Assembly: GCA_021396245.1 (NCBI GenBank)
Contig: WNYE01000015.1
Location: 372,001 to 436,000 of the forward strand
DNA from: Sporothrix humicola
Taxonomy: Eukaryota; Ascomycota; Sordariomycetes; Ophiostomatales; Ophiostomataceae
Length of the DNA stretch: 64,000 nt
Direction of reading: 5' to 3'
Below the pieces are notes generated by a model. The model saw only the letters and a list, made by a program, of their open reading frames with translations. It was not told the DNA's origin and ran no database searches. Below, in pieces: positions 55,334 through 64,000 of this stretch. Position 1 is the first letter of the stretch; each line of letters begins with the position of its first letter. The position numbers and the translations under genes were made by a program.

Positions 55334-57064
55334 CTATGTAAACCAAGCCTGCCCACTTGGATGTACTGGCGCGGCCGACTCGCGGTGCTCGATCATGGGT
55401 TTGGTAATGTTGAACAGCTCGATCATCTCCTTCCACATGGCCATATCGATGGCTAGAATCAGCTGGTGCCGCTGTGTGTCTTCCGTCTCGCCGCCGCCAC
55501 CGTTCTGCTCAGCCTCTTCATTCGAGTTTCGGCCCTTCTTGTTCCTCCGCCGCCCACCGCCAGCCCCACTTTGTCCACCATTTCCGTCTTCTCCATTGAT
55601 TGCCTGCACACGCTCACCACCACCATCCTCGGCCTCGGTCGGAAAGATGGAAGGCAAGCCCGTATGGTCGTATGCCAAGCCTGCACGGCCGTCGCGCACA
55701 AGGAAAGAAATATAGAACAGGTTCTCAACCGTCTGGGAGAACGACAGCGGGTTGACGGCGAACCGGATCAGGTCCACGCCGCCGTTGCTGTGGATGCCGA
55801 CCTGCTCGAGAAGCTGCTGCATGGCTGCGGCCGTTGCACTGCCATCGCCGTCCTCGTTGTCGTCGTCCAGACCAGCTTCTTGGATTCGCCTGACAAGAAC
55901 CGATCCTCTTGCCACAGCCCTCCGTAGCTGCTGTAGAATGTCGGTGGCCAAGGTCGTTAGGATGTTGTCGCTCTTTTTCGTGGCGGCCAGCTCATCCGCC
56001 CGCAGCACTTGGGGCCGTACTTCGCGCAGTTCCGCGAGCCGAAGGGCCGCTGTGCGTTTGCGCTGGACGCGCGCCTTTTCGTCGCCGGCGGGTGGCATCC
56101 GCGGCAAGAACCGGGCGAGGGCGGGCCGTCTTGTGCGCGGCAGACACGCATACCGACCAAAATGGTCCCAGTCCAGGTTCTCCCAGACGCCGCGGCCGTT
56201 GTGCCGGCCAGCACCCCCTTCCTCGTCATCATCGCCCTCTGCATCCTCCTCGTCGCCGCTGCTGCCGCTGTCGTCGCTTAGATCGGCCAGCTCCGCCATA
56301 ACGGCCTCAGCACCTGTCGCCGCTGCCTTTTCTGCTGCGGCCGCGCGCGCTGCCGACCGTGCCGCTGCTCTTGTGGCCTGGGCCCGTGCCCGTGCATCCC
56401 GAATCGCCCGCCGCTGGCCGTCGTCGGCGTGTGCCAGCGCCTCGCCGCGTCTCCGTTTGCGCTGGGAGCGCGACAGCTCCCGCGCGTGCATGTTTTTGAT
56501 TCCGCGGCCCAGCCGCATGTAGTCCTGCACGCGCGCCGCAAAGTCTTCCAGGTCGATGCCCGTGTGGTCTTGCCGCTCCGACAGAAAGTTGGTTGTCCTC
56601 TTGAAGGCCAGTTCCGACACCCGCAGGACCAGCGTCGCATCAATCGTGGCCTCCGTCGTCTGCCGCGTCTGCTTGAGGAGCGCCGTCGACTCGTCGAGCA
56701 GATCGTGCACGGCCCGCGAGTCCTTTTCGAAAAATTCGGCCTGGTCGGTCGTCGTCTGCTTGATGAGCCCGCGCATCTCGCGCTGCAGCATGCGGCGGTG
56801 CGCGGCGGCCGCGTGGGCGTCCGTGTCGTCGTCGTAGCCGACCTCGTCCCAGTTGACATCCTCGGCTTGCGACAGGGAAATGTCGACCGTGGCGGCTCGT
56901 GCTGAGCGGGGCTCTGTGCGGTCGACACGGTCGGGATGCTCATTCTCTTTTCTTCGGCTTCCACTGCCACTGCCACTGCCACTTGCCGTCCCGTTTCTGC
57001 TCCGGTGAGCCATATTTCGAGAACTTGGCGTTGCGGCCGCCGTGCTTGACCGTCGTGAAGACAT
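55334..57064 (-). CDS. NSE4: Non-SMC element 4 (kleisin of the SMC5/6 complex)
   Basis: 576 aa, single exon, from MSSRRSSTAAATPSS. Nse4 is the kleisin bridging the Smc5 and Smc6 heads with Nse1/Nse3 in DNA repair. The N-terminal kleisin helices read AAHRRMLQREMRGLIKQTTT and SRAVHDLLDESTALLKQTRQ; the Nse3-binding part includes FAARVQDYMRLGRG. The central Ala/Arg and acidic linker is long. WENLDWDHFGRYAC starts the middle domain. The conserved C-terminal Nse4_C region is FAVNPLSFSQTVENLFYISF followed by VRDGRAGL. Extra in-frame residues upstream (to 57343) look like leader. Head-to-head with VPS34. Confidence 0.93.
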   Translation of the reverse strand: MSSRRSSTAAATPSSRNMAHRSRNGTASGSGSGSGSRRKENEHPDRVDRTEPRSARAATVDISLSQAEDVNWDEVGYDDDTDAHAAAAHRRMLQREMRGLIKQTTTDQAEFFEKDSRAVHDLLDESTALLKQTRQTTEATIDATLVLRVSELAFKRTTNFLSERQDHTGIDLEDFAARVQDYMRLGRGIKNMHARELSRSQRKRRRGEALAHADDGQRRAIRDARARAQATRAAARSAARAAAAEKAAATGAEAVMAELADLSDDSGSSGDEEDAEGDDDEEGGAGRHNGRGVWENLDWDHFGRYACLPRTRRPALARFLPRMPPAGDEKARVQRKRTAALRLAELREVRPQVLRADELAATKKSDNILTTLATDILQQLRRAVARGSVLVRRIQEAGLDDDNEDGDGSATAAAMQQLLEQVGIHSNGGVDLIRFAVNPLSFSQTVENLFYISFLVRDGRAGLAYDHTGLPSIFPTEAEDGGGERVQAINGEDGNGGQSGAGGGRRRNKKGRNSNEEAEQNGGGGETEDTQRHQLILAIDMAMWKEMIELFNITKPMIEHRESAAPVHPSGQAWFT

Positions 57065-57637
57065 GTTGTGTGAGGGCTGGGTGTTGGAATGAAATAAATG
57101 CTTTCGTTCAATTGATTTCGTATTTATACAACCGTGTTGACTGGCCACTGGCTCGTGGCCTGGATTCGTCCACCTGTCGTGGCTTTCGTCGTGGTTGTGA
57201 ATTTGAAAATTAATGTGTTGTTGAATATTTGGTGATGCGACGCGTAAAGAGGCACTAAAGATAATTACAGCGCGACTTGAACATCTCTCCCCCGCGTGTG
57301 TGCACCTAAACTGCTCCTGGTGCACGTTGCACTGGTGGGGCATTTCATCCGATTACATAATTCTGCTAGAACTCGCATTATCGATAAGCAGCTCACACTG
57401 GCAAGTGCCCGCCACCAAAGATAGCTCCGCGCCTTCCTTCCAGCGCACTTGCTGCCTGTCACCACCACTGACACTATCCAAGCTCCAGCCTCGCATCTTT
57501 CTACCGACTTCCTTCCTTCAATTCACACAACAAGGCAGATCAACAAATTGACGCCGGCATCGAGTACACAACATCGTCAAAGGGCACACAGCCATTCAAC
57601 ATTCTTTCCCCAATCTCTCCTTGCCCCACCAGCCCCC
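57065..57637. promoter_or_regulatory. Bidirectional promoter of NSE4 and VPS34
   Basis: 573-nt head-to-head spacer. The VPS34 frame is open upstream to 57449, but that part reads like leader sequence (Thr/Ser/Gln-rich with no domain). Confidence 0.55.
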
Positions 57638-60568
57638 ATGGAGCCCTTTTCGTTTGCCAGCTCCGAGGCGCTGGACCTCCAAGTCAGCATCCGCATCGTC
57701 AGCCTCGAGGGCGACGAGACGCCCTTTCTCGACTCGACCTTGATCAAAAACCCAGATATTCGGCATGTCGGCTCTAACACGAGCGTCAGCTCCGACCTCT
57801 ATGCGACCGCGCAGGTCTGGGCCGGCTCGAAGCCACTGACCGTCCCCGTGCAGACCGCATACCGGCCCTTCAAGTCGGATCGCAAATGGAACGAGTGGCT
57901 GCGGCTGCCGATTCGATACTCGGGGTTGCCGGCGAACGCGGTCGTTGCGGTGACTGTGTGGGACATTTCACCGGCGGAGGCGACAGGGGCAAAGGGGGCT
58001 CCTCGTGGGCGCGCCGTGCCGTTCGGCGGCACGACCATCCCGCTGTTCGACAAGGACAACCAGCTGCACAAGGGCAGATACAAGTGTTCAGTGCACCGCC
58101 TTGAAATGGCCGACGGATATGATAATACGACAACGCCGGCGTTTCCCGATAAGACGACAAGGCGACGGAAGAAGAAGGTCGGCAAGGGTGACGATGAGAC
58201 ACTACACGACAACAACGACGACGAAGAGGAAGATGACGAAATGGTCGACGGAGATGACGGCGACGACGAACCACCACGAAACGCCGACGAGGTCGAGATT
58301 GAGCGGATGGACCGGCTGTTCAAGAAGCACGAGATGGGCGAGATCCCGCGAGTCGAGTGGCTGGACCAGCTCGTCTTTAGAAGATTCGAGAAACGTGTTG
58401 AGAAAAGTGCAGCATCGTCTCTCAAAGTGAAGCAGGCCTACACGGGAGGAGCAGCGACAGAGGGCGACGAAAAGAGCCAGACAAACGGCGCCAACCGTAG
58501 GCCGGGCCCGTCTCGCTTCTTGCTGAATGTGGAGTTCCCCCGCTTCGACTTCCCTGTCATCTTTGTCGACCACGAATACCCGCCACCGCCCATCTCTTCC
58601 CTCCAGAACCTGTCGGCCTCACAGTCGGGCATCGTCCTCAAGCCGCCACCCGAAGTCCACCTGGGGCCAGGCATCGACGGTGCCGTTGGCGACTCTGCTC
58701 ATGGGGGCCGCCTTGTTCGAGTCTATGACCCAGAAGTCGGCGCGCGCGACAACCCGGCCGAGAGCAAACACCGCCGCCTCGTCCGCAGCCAGCACCGCCA
58801 CGGCACGCTCGACAAGGACCTCAAGCCCAACGCCAAGGTGCGCGATGAGCTCAACGTGATCACGTCCTACCCGCCGACCCAGGCACTCTCGTCCGAGGAA
58901 AAGGACCTCGTGTGGAAGTTCCGGTACCACTTGACGCGCGAGAAAAAGGCCGTCACCAAGTTTGTCAAGTCGGTCAACTGGCAGGACACGGCCGAGGCGA
59001 AGCAGGCGGTGCAGGTGCTAGGGCGGTGGACCAACATTGACGTCGACGACGCTCTGGAGTTGTTGGGCCCAACCTTTGACCACCGCGCCGTGCGCGCTTA
59101 CGCCGTCGAGCGACTGCGCAAGTCGGGCGACAGCGAGCTGTTGCTGTATTTGTTGCAGCTGGTGCAGGCGCTCAAGTTTGAACATATCTCTACGACGGAG
59201 GCGGAGGCGGCTGCTGCTGCTGAGCGGGACGCCGACGACGCCATGAATGGCGGATCCGGGACCGACCGGCGCGAAGCCGAGCTGGCTGCCGCCACGGCAA
59301 CAACCATCCACGACTCGTCCTTGGCACGCTTCCTGATTACACGCGCCGCCGGCAACCTGATGCTCGGCAACTACTTTTACTGGTACCTCATGGTCGAGTG
59401 CGACGACCACAGCGCCGAGCAGTCGGCCGAGTACCGCGCCGTGTACCGCAAAGTCGCCTACGATTTCATGGCCGAGCTCGAGCAACGACCGGGCGGCTCC
59501 GAGACACGAAAAACACTCAGAAGACAGGCCGAGTGGGTGGCCGTCATGGCCAAGATTGCCGGCGAGGTCAAGGAGGCGCACGAGTCGATTGCACGGCGTG
59601 TCGAGCGCGTCCGCCACTTTGTCCAAGACCCCAAGAACGAACTGGTCACCATTGATCCGCCACTCCCTCTTCCCTTAGATCCTGCAGTCGAGATTTCTGG
59701 TGTCACCGCCGACGACGTTGCCGTCTTCAAGTCGTCGCTGCACCCGATCAAGGTCTCGTTCAAGGACACGCAGGGCCGCAAGTACCCGATCCTGTTCAAG
59801 ATGGGCGACGATCTGCGGCAGGACCAGCTGGTTATCCAGATCATTACACTGATGGACCAGCTGCTGCAAAAGGAGAATCTCGACCTGAAGCTAACGCCGT
59901 ACAAGATCCTGGCCACAAGCAACCGCATGGGCCTGACCCAGTTCGTGCCGTCTGTCAGCTTCCAGAGCCTGGCCGCCCGCTACAAGGGCGCGCCCAATGC
60001 CGCCCTCGCCTATTTGCGGCAAAACAACCCCGACGCCAATGCGCCTTTGGGATTGAGGAGAGAAACGCTGGATACGTTTGTCAAGTCCTGCGCGGGCTAC
60101 TGTGTCGTCACCTACATTCTGGGCGTCGGCGACCGCCACTTGGACAATTTGCTGCTGGCCCCCGACGGCCACTTTTTCCACGCCGATTTCGGCTTCATCC
60201 TGGGCCGCGACCCCAAACCCTTTGCGCCGGCCATGAAGCTCAGCAAAGAAATGGTCGAGGCCATGGGCGGCAGCAACTCGGAGCACTACCGCCAGTTCAA
60301 GCAGTACTGCTTCCTGGCGTACACGGCGCTGCGCAAGTCGAGCAACCTGATTCTGAATCTGTTTAGTCTGATGGTCGACGCCAACATCCCCGACATCCTG
60401 TGGGAGCCCGACAAGACGGTCCTCAAAGTCCAGGAGCGCTTCCACCTCGAGCTCAACGAAGAGGACGCCATCCGCCACTTTGAGCGCGTCATCGACGACA
60501 ACCTCAATGCCATTGTGCCCGTCGTCATTGACCGGCTGCACGAATTTGTGCAGGCATTTAGGGCGTAA
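57638..60568 (+). CDS. VPS34: Class III phosphatidylinositol 3-kinase Vps34
   Basis: 976 aa, single exon, from MEPFSFASSEALDLQVSIRI. It makes PI3P for endosomal sorting and autophagy together with Vps15 and Vps30. Domains in order: C2 (WNEWLRLPIRYSGLPANAVV, FDKDNQLHKGRYKC) with an acidic insertion of about 30 residues near residue 190; PIK helical domain (LVWKFRYHLTREKKAVTKFV; AVRAYAVERLRKSGDSELL); kinase domain with ATP-site Lys in YPILFKMGDDLRQDQLVIQI, catalytic loop GVGDRHLDNLLL (about residue 830) and DFG in HADFGFILGRDPKPF. The C-terminal helix HEFVQAFRA is intact, so the kinase should be active. Confidence 0.97.
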   Translation: MEPFSFASSEALDLQVSIRIVSLEGDETPFLDSTLIKNPDIRHVGSNTSVSSDLYATAQVWAGSKPLTVPVQTAYRPFKSDRKWNEWLRLPIRYSGLPANAVVAVTVWDISPAEATGAKGAPRGRAVPFGGTTIPLFDKDNQLHKGRYKCSVHRLEMADGYDNTTTPAFPDKTTRRRKKKVGKGDDETLHDNNDDEEEDDEMVDGDDGDDEPPRNADEVEIERMDRLFKKHEMGEIPRVEWLDQLVFRRFEKRVEKSAASSLKVKQAYTGGAATEGDEKSQTNGANRRPGPSRFLLNVEFPRFDFPVIFVDHEYPPPPISSLQNLSASQSGIVLKPPPEVHLGPGIDGAVGDSAHGGRLVRVYDPEVGARDNPAESKHRRLVRSQHRHGTLDKDLKPNAKVRDELNVITSYPPTQALSSEEKDLVWKFRYHLTREKKAVTKFVKSVNWQDTAEAKQAVQVLGRWTNIDVDDALELLGPTFDHRAVRAYAVERLRKSGDSELLLYLLQLVQALKFEHISTTEAEAAAAAERDADDAMNGGSGTDRREAELAAATATTIHDSSLARFLITRAAGNLMLGNYFYWYLMVECDDHSAEQSAEYRAVYRKVAYDFMAELEQRPGGSETRKTLRRQAEWVAVMAKIAGEVKEAHESIARRVERVRHFVQDPKNELVTIDPPLPLPLDPAVEISGVTADDVAVFKSSLHPIKVSFKDTQGRKYPILFKMGDDLRQDQLVIQIITLMDQLLQKENLDLKLTPYKILATSNRMGLTQFVPSVSFQSLAARYKGAPNAALAYLRQNNPDANAPLGLRRETLDTFVKSCAGYCVVTYILGVGDRHLDNLLLAPDGHFFHADFGFILGRDPKPFAPAMKLSKEMVEAMGGSNSEHYRQFKQYCFLAYTALRKSSNLILNLFSLMVDANIPDILWEPDKTVLKVQERFHLELNEEDAIRHFERVIDDNLNAIVPVVIDRLHEFVQAFRA

Positions 60569-61169
60569 GTCTGTCACAAGACAAAACACACAGCTTTTTT
60601 GGAGTATTTTTATTTTATTTTACAGAGGACGACGTACTCGCATTGCATGATAGATAGGACCATACACAATGTTACGATGTTATGACTCGTACAAAGGCCA
60701 TTCAATTTTGGTGCCTGTTTTTTAAAAAGTGAAATCAAAGATGTATCATTGCGTGGGCTATTTTGTGGGAATATCGAGGCTGAAACAGAAAAACAGGAAC
60801 CAGAAAACAGAGCGAACAAAACCAAATGCTGTCTTGAGACAGAAATGATGCGCAAAAATTGATGTCGTAAGCGGCCGTTCTCTTTTTCGTTTCCATCATA
60901 TACACTCTGGTTTCCTCCTCGTCCACGAGCACGTCGTGTGTACATGATACCCATTACATCGTAGTATAATATAAAGTATAAAGATCAAAATGGCAAAACA
61001 AAAAACGCTCTATGACGTGGGGAGAAAGCCTCCCAGACGTCCGGAAATAGGCAACAGGTATGAATATGAACAGGTATAAACAGGTATAAACAGAAAAAGC
61101 AAACGCAATATATGCTATTAAAAATGGTCAATAAATCGAATCAAAATGGAGCCAGCCGCCGATTCTTCC
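60569..61169. other. Convergent 3' spacer of VPS34 and the adhesin gene
   Basis: AT-rich; no gene is supported. Two GGTATAAACAG units lie near 61069-61091. Confidence 0.55.
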
Positions 61170-64000
61170 TTAGAAGACGACGCTGAAGAGGATGGCGGAT
61201 ACGGCCACGGTGACGGCCAGGCCCGTGTTGGCGCCGTGCTGCAGCGACCAGCCAGCAGCAGAGGATGCCGAGGCCACAAGCATGTCGTCGACAACGTGGG
61301 CAACACCGTTGGTCAGGACAATGTTGGAAGTGGTGATGAGGACGCCGTTGACATAGTAGTTGTTGTTGCCGTCGACGGTGATGGTCAGCTTCTTGCCGTT
61401 CTTGGTGGTCAGGACCTGGCCGTCGGCAAGGTTCGGCAGGTAGCCAACGGTCTCGTTGTCGCCGGCAATGATGACGTGATCCTCAACGAGGTTGGCAATC
61501 TCGTCGGCCGACAGAGTGGCCGAAAGCTGGGCCGACTGGACGGCAGCGTTGTTGGGCACAAAGATGGTGATGGAGGTGGAGTTGTCCAGCGTCTCCGTGA
61601 GGTCGGCCGTGTCGACGAGGTTGGCAAAGTTGGTGTAGCCCAGGATCTCTTCCGTCTCGGACAGCGAGGCCGGGATGGTGAAGAAGCCGTCGAGCACCTG
61701 GATGACACCGCCCTTGTAGTAAATGTCCGGGTTGTAGAGGGAGACGGACTCGCCGAGACCCGAGTAGAGGGTGACTTGGGCGTTGGACGAGGAGGTGTTG
61801 GTGCTGACGGAGCCGTTGTCACGGGCGGCCAGCTGGTTCTTGGAGTTGATGCGGCGATAATCAGACACGACTACCTGGGTCGAGCCATGAAGGTTGGCAG
61901 CAGCATCATTCGTAGAGATCGTGGCGCCCGGAATAGCACGGAGGTGTGCCAGAGACGTCTCCTGCTTGCCAGCGGCCAGCTGAGCTCTCTGCACATCGGC
62001 AGGAGACAGAGTGCGGCGGCGCAAATTGACAGCCGGAGTTTGCGAGGTGGGCATGGTGCCGTTGAAGTACTTGTCACCGACAGCAAAGATGGTCTGGACG
62101 GAAGCAGAGCTGTACAGAGCCCAAACATCGGGGTCAGACTTGAGGAAGTCGAGGAAGTTACCGCAGCCAGCAAACTTGAGAGCGTCATCCAGAGAAGCGG
62201 CCGTGGAGAGAGTGGCTGCACCACCGCCACCTGAGCCCGAACCGGAGCCGGAGCCGGATCCCGAGCCGGAACCACTACCAGAGCCAGATCCGCTACCCGA
62301 ACCAGAGCCAGAGCCGGAGCCAGATCCAGATCCACTACCTGAGCCAGAGCCGGAGCCTGAACCTGAACCAGAGCCCGAACCTGACCCACTGCCAGAACCA
62401 CTGCCGGAACCATCACCAGAACCGCTGCCGGAGCCACTTCCGGAACCATCGCCAGAGCCATCAGAGCTACCACCAGAGCTGCCGCCGGAGTCACCGCCAG
62501 TGCTGCCGCCAGTGCTGCCGCCAGTGCTGCTACCATCGGTGCCAGCGTTGTTGCTTGCACCTGTCGAGCCAGCGGCCGAGTTGGCGGCAGCATTCGAGGC
62601 AGCAGCAGCCGCCGCATCAGCAGCCGAAGCCGCCGCCGCCGCACTAGACGCCGCGGCAGCTGCAGCAGCGGCGGCAGATGTCGGGTCAGAGGTAGCAGCG
62701 GCGGCGGCGGCCGACGAAGCGACCGAGGCCTGAGAAGCGGCATCGGAAGCGGCAGATGCAGCGGCAGAGGCAGCCGAGGAAGCAGCCGCAGCCGCGCTGG
62801 TGTTGGTACCAGTGGCGGCAGCGCTCGCAGCACTTGAAGCTTGCGAAGCAGCCTGAGACGCCTGGGAAGCGTTGGAGGCGGCCTGCGAAGCGGCGGAAGT
62901 AGGGTTAGTAGCAGCTGCCGGTGTTGAGTTGGGGCTGGTGTTGGGAGTGGTGTTGGGAGAGGTGTTGGGAGAAGTATTAGGGGTGGTGTTTGGCGACGTG
63001 TTCGGGGTAGTGTTGGGGGTTGTGTTTGGAGTAGTGTCCGGCGTGGTATTGGGAGTGGTGTTGGGAGTGGTGTTGGGAGTGGTGTTCGGGGTAGTGTTAG
63101 GAGTCGTGTCGGGGCTTGTCGTCTCGTTCGGAGTAGTCGGGTTGGGAGACGTCGTAGGGTTAGGAGACGTCGTAGGGTTAGGAGATGTGGTGGGATTAGG
63201 AGACGTCGTAGGGTTGGGAGAAGTTGTGGGATTAGGAGACGTCGTAGGATTGGGAGATGTGGTCGGGTTAGGAGATGTAGTAGGGTTTGGTGAAGTTGTA
63301 GGGTTGGGGGACGTCGTTGGGTTTGGCGAAGTAGTCGGGTTGGGAGATGTAGTCGGGTTCGGCGACGTCGTGGGATTAGGCGACGTTGTCGGGTTTGGGG
63401 ATGTTGTTGGGTTGGGAGAGGTAGTCGGCTGAGGAGTCGTGCTAGTCTCCGGGGTAGATGTGGTCTGAGGAGTGGGAGAAGTCTCAGGGGTCGACGTCGT
63501 CTGTGGTGTCGAGGTAGTTTGAGGAGTCGATGTCGTCTGAGGAGTAGACTCCGTCTGGGGAGTGGACGTTGTCTGGGGAGTAGACGTTGTTTGAGGAGTG
63601 GACGTTGTTTGAGGAGTAGACGTCGTCTGAGGAGTAGAAGTTGTCTGGGGAGTTGAAGTCGTCTCAGGGGTCGACGTTTCGGGAGTCGACGTTGTCGGGT
63701 TTCCGATAATAGGCGGCGAGCTCTGCTCCTGTTCAGATGACGAGGCAGAGGTACCAGTAGACGTCGTCTGGTTGGTAGTACTGCTCGTTGTCGTCAGAGT
63801 GCTGGTGATACACTGGGAAGACACCATGGAGATATACGTGGTATACGAGGAAGACACCACGACCGTCAAGTTGCTCTCACACTGGTAGGCGGTGCTAAAC
63901 GATGTGACGGTGGTCACAGGCTCAGTCACGATCTGTGTATGGAGTGACAGAGAAGAGAATGACACTGAGCTCTGAGTACTGACGGGAGAAGAGCCAGTCT
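61170..64000 (-). CDS. GPI-anchored fasciclin (FAS1) adhesin with repeat stalk (5' part outside window)
   Basis: At least 943 residues; the frame is still open at 64000, so start and signal peptide lie outside. In protein order: Thr/Ser-rich region with TEPVTTVTSFSTAYQ; STPQTT repeats (about 63700-63440); TSPNPT repeats (about 63430-63130); TPNT repeats (about 63110-62920); Ala/Ser-rich stretch (62900-62560); Gly/Ser repeats (62520-62220). Two FAS1-like units follow (SLDDALKFAGCGNFLDFLKS; GFFTIPASLSETEEILGYTN...FVPNN; NIVLTNGVAHVVDDML). The hydrophobic tail GLAVTVAVSAILFSVVF after SSAAGWS is a GPI signal. The stalk should be heavily O-mannosylated and project the FAS1 module from the cell wall for adhesion. 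Plus-strand ORFs over it are shadows. Confidence 0.88.
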   Translation of the reverse strand, partial: TGSSPVSTQSSVSFSSLSLHTQIVTEPVTTVTSFSTAYQCESNLTVVVSSSYTTYISMVSSQCITSTLTTTSSTTNQTTSTGTSASSSEQEQSSPPIIGNPTTSTPETSTPETTSTPQTTSTPQTTSTPQTTSTPQTTSTPQTTSTPQTESTPQTTSTPQTTSTPQTTSTPETSPTPQTTSTPETSTTPQPTTSPNPTTSPNPTTSPNPTTSPNPTTSPNPTTSPNPTTSPNPTTSPNPTTSPNPTTSPNPTTSPNPTTSPNPTTSPNPTTSPNPTTSPNPTTSPNPTTPNETTSPDTTPNTTPNTTPNTTPNTTPNTTPDTTPNTTPNTTPNTSPNTTPNTSPNTSPNTTPNTSPNSTPAAATNPTSAASQAASNASQASQAASQASSAASAAATGTNTSAAAAASSAASAAASAASDAASQASVASSAAAAAATSDPTSAAAAAAAAASSAAAAASAADAAAAAASNAAANSAAGSTGASNNAGTDGSSTGGSTGGSTGGDSGGSSGGSSDGSGDGSGSGSGSGSGDGSGSGSGSGSGSGSGSGSGSGSGSGSGSGSGSGSGSGSGSGSGSGSGSGSGSGSGSGSGSGGGGAATLSTAASLDDALKFAGCGNFLDFLKSDPDVWALYSSASVQTIFAVGDKYFNGTMPTSQTPAVNLRRRTLSPADVQRAQLAAGKQETSLAHLRAIPGATISTNDAAANLHGSTQVVVSDYRRINSKNQLAARDNGSVSTNTSSSNAQVTLYSGLGESVSLYNPDIYYKGGVIQVLDGFFTIPASLSETEEILGYTNFANLVDTADLTETLDNSTSITIFVPNNAAVQSAQLSATLSADEIANLVEDHVIIAGDNETVGYLPNLADGQVLTTKNGKKLTITVDGNNNYYVNGVLITTSNIVLTNGVAHVVDDMLVASASSAAGWSLQHGANTGLAVTVAVSAILFSVVF
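62222..62520. repeat. Gly-Ser coding repeat of the adhesin
   Basis: Hexanucleotide-type repeats (GGNTCN) coding (Gly-Ser)n just before the first FAS1-like unit; a flexible linker. Confidence 0.9.
63130..63430. repeat. 18-nt tandem repeats coding TSPNPT
   Basis: About 16-17 units. Codon third positions vary between units while the peptide is almost invariant. Confidence 0.9.
63440..63700. repeat. 18-nt tandem repeats coding STPQTT
   Basis: About 13-14 degenerate units with substitutions such as STPETS and STPQTE; Thr/Pro-rich, typical of O-glycosylated stalks. Confidence 0.88.

Noticed and set aside
62011..63432. Two plus-strand ORFs rich in Pro/Glu or Val/Gly
   Set aside because: Reverse-complement readings of the adhesin repeats, which contain no stops in any phase.
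1..64000. CRISPR arrays, bacterial operons, transposons
   Set aside because: The DNA is fungal nuclear; no spaced identical repeats of CRISPR type and no transposase, reverse transcriptase or terminal repeats were recognised.

Overview
This window is nuclear DNA of a filamentous ascomycete, most likely a Sordariomycete. The genes carry short introns (about 50-120 nt) with GTRNGT donors and CTAAC branch points, and coding sequence is GC-rich while spacers are AT-richer. Recognisable products are typical fungal housekeeping proteins (Prp40, Nug1, zuotin, Mzm1, Mcp1, Trs65, Nse4, Vps34, mitochondrial P5C dehydrogenase, 2-methylcitrate dehydratase). I cannot assign a species from sequence alone. 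Exons were inferred by reading frame and splice signals and were not checked against transcripts.

Layout. 1-5.1 kb: PRP40 (cut by the left edge), a disordered hypothetical protein and a second hypothetical protein. 5.7-17.6 kb: a run of six genes that looks like one catabolic cluster: alpha/beta hydrolase, isochorismatase-type amidase, Zn2Cys6 regulator, FAD monooxygenase, Asp/Glu-racemase-superfamily protein and a DAL5/TNA1-type MFS transporter. 17.9-20 kb: remnants (a secreted-domain fragment and an S9-peptidase propeller without its catalytic domain). 21.2-21.4 kb: an assembly gap between poly-G and poly-C. 21.4-23.3 kb: a bHLH regulator with a very long upstream spacer. 26-32.7 kb: P5C dehydrogenase, NUG1 and a HAD phosphatase. 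33.3-34.2 kb: an interrupted gene. 35.4-39.2 kb: two small secreted low-complexity protein genes, each with a TATA box about 140 nt before the ATG. 39.5-61 kb: a dense housekeeping block. 61.2-64 kb: a GPI-anchored FAS1 adhesin with a modular repeat stalk, cut by the right edge.

How the genes work together. The six-gene run has the same set of enzyme classes as the bacterial maleamate route of nicotinate or 2,5-dihydroxypyridine breakdown: NicC-like monooxygenase, NicD-like deformylase, NicF-like maleamate amidase, NicE-like maleate isomerase and a nicotinate-type permease. Its own regulator sits in the middle. CCGGAA/TTCCGG elements, often paired, occur in all four promoter regions that serve the enzyme and transporter genes. 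The ring-cleaving dioxygenase is not in the window, and the NicE-like protein lacks both cysteines expected of maleate isomerases, so the real substrate may differ. This cluster is the main candidate for an undescribed system here.

A recurring annotation trap is that many introns end in CTAACAG, where that AG overlaps the branch site. The AG that keeps the reading frame is usually the next one, 5-16 nt downstream.
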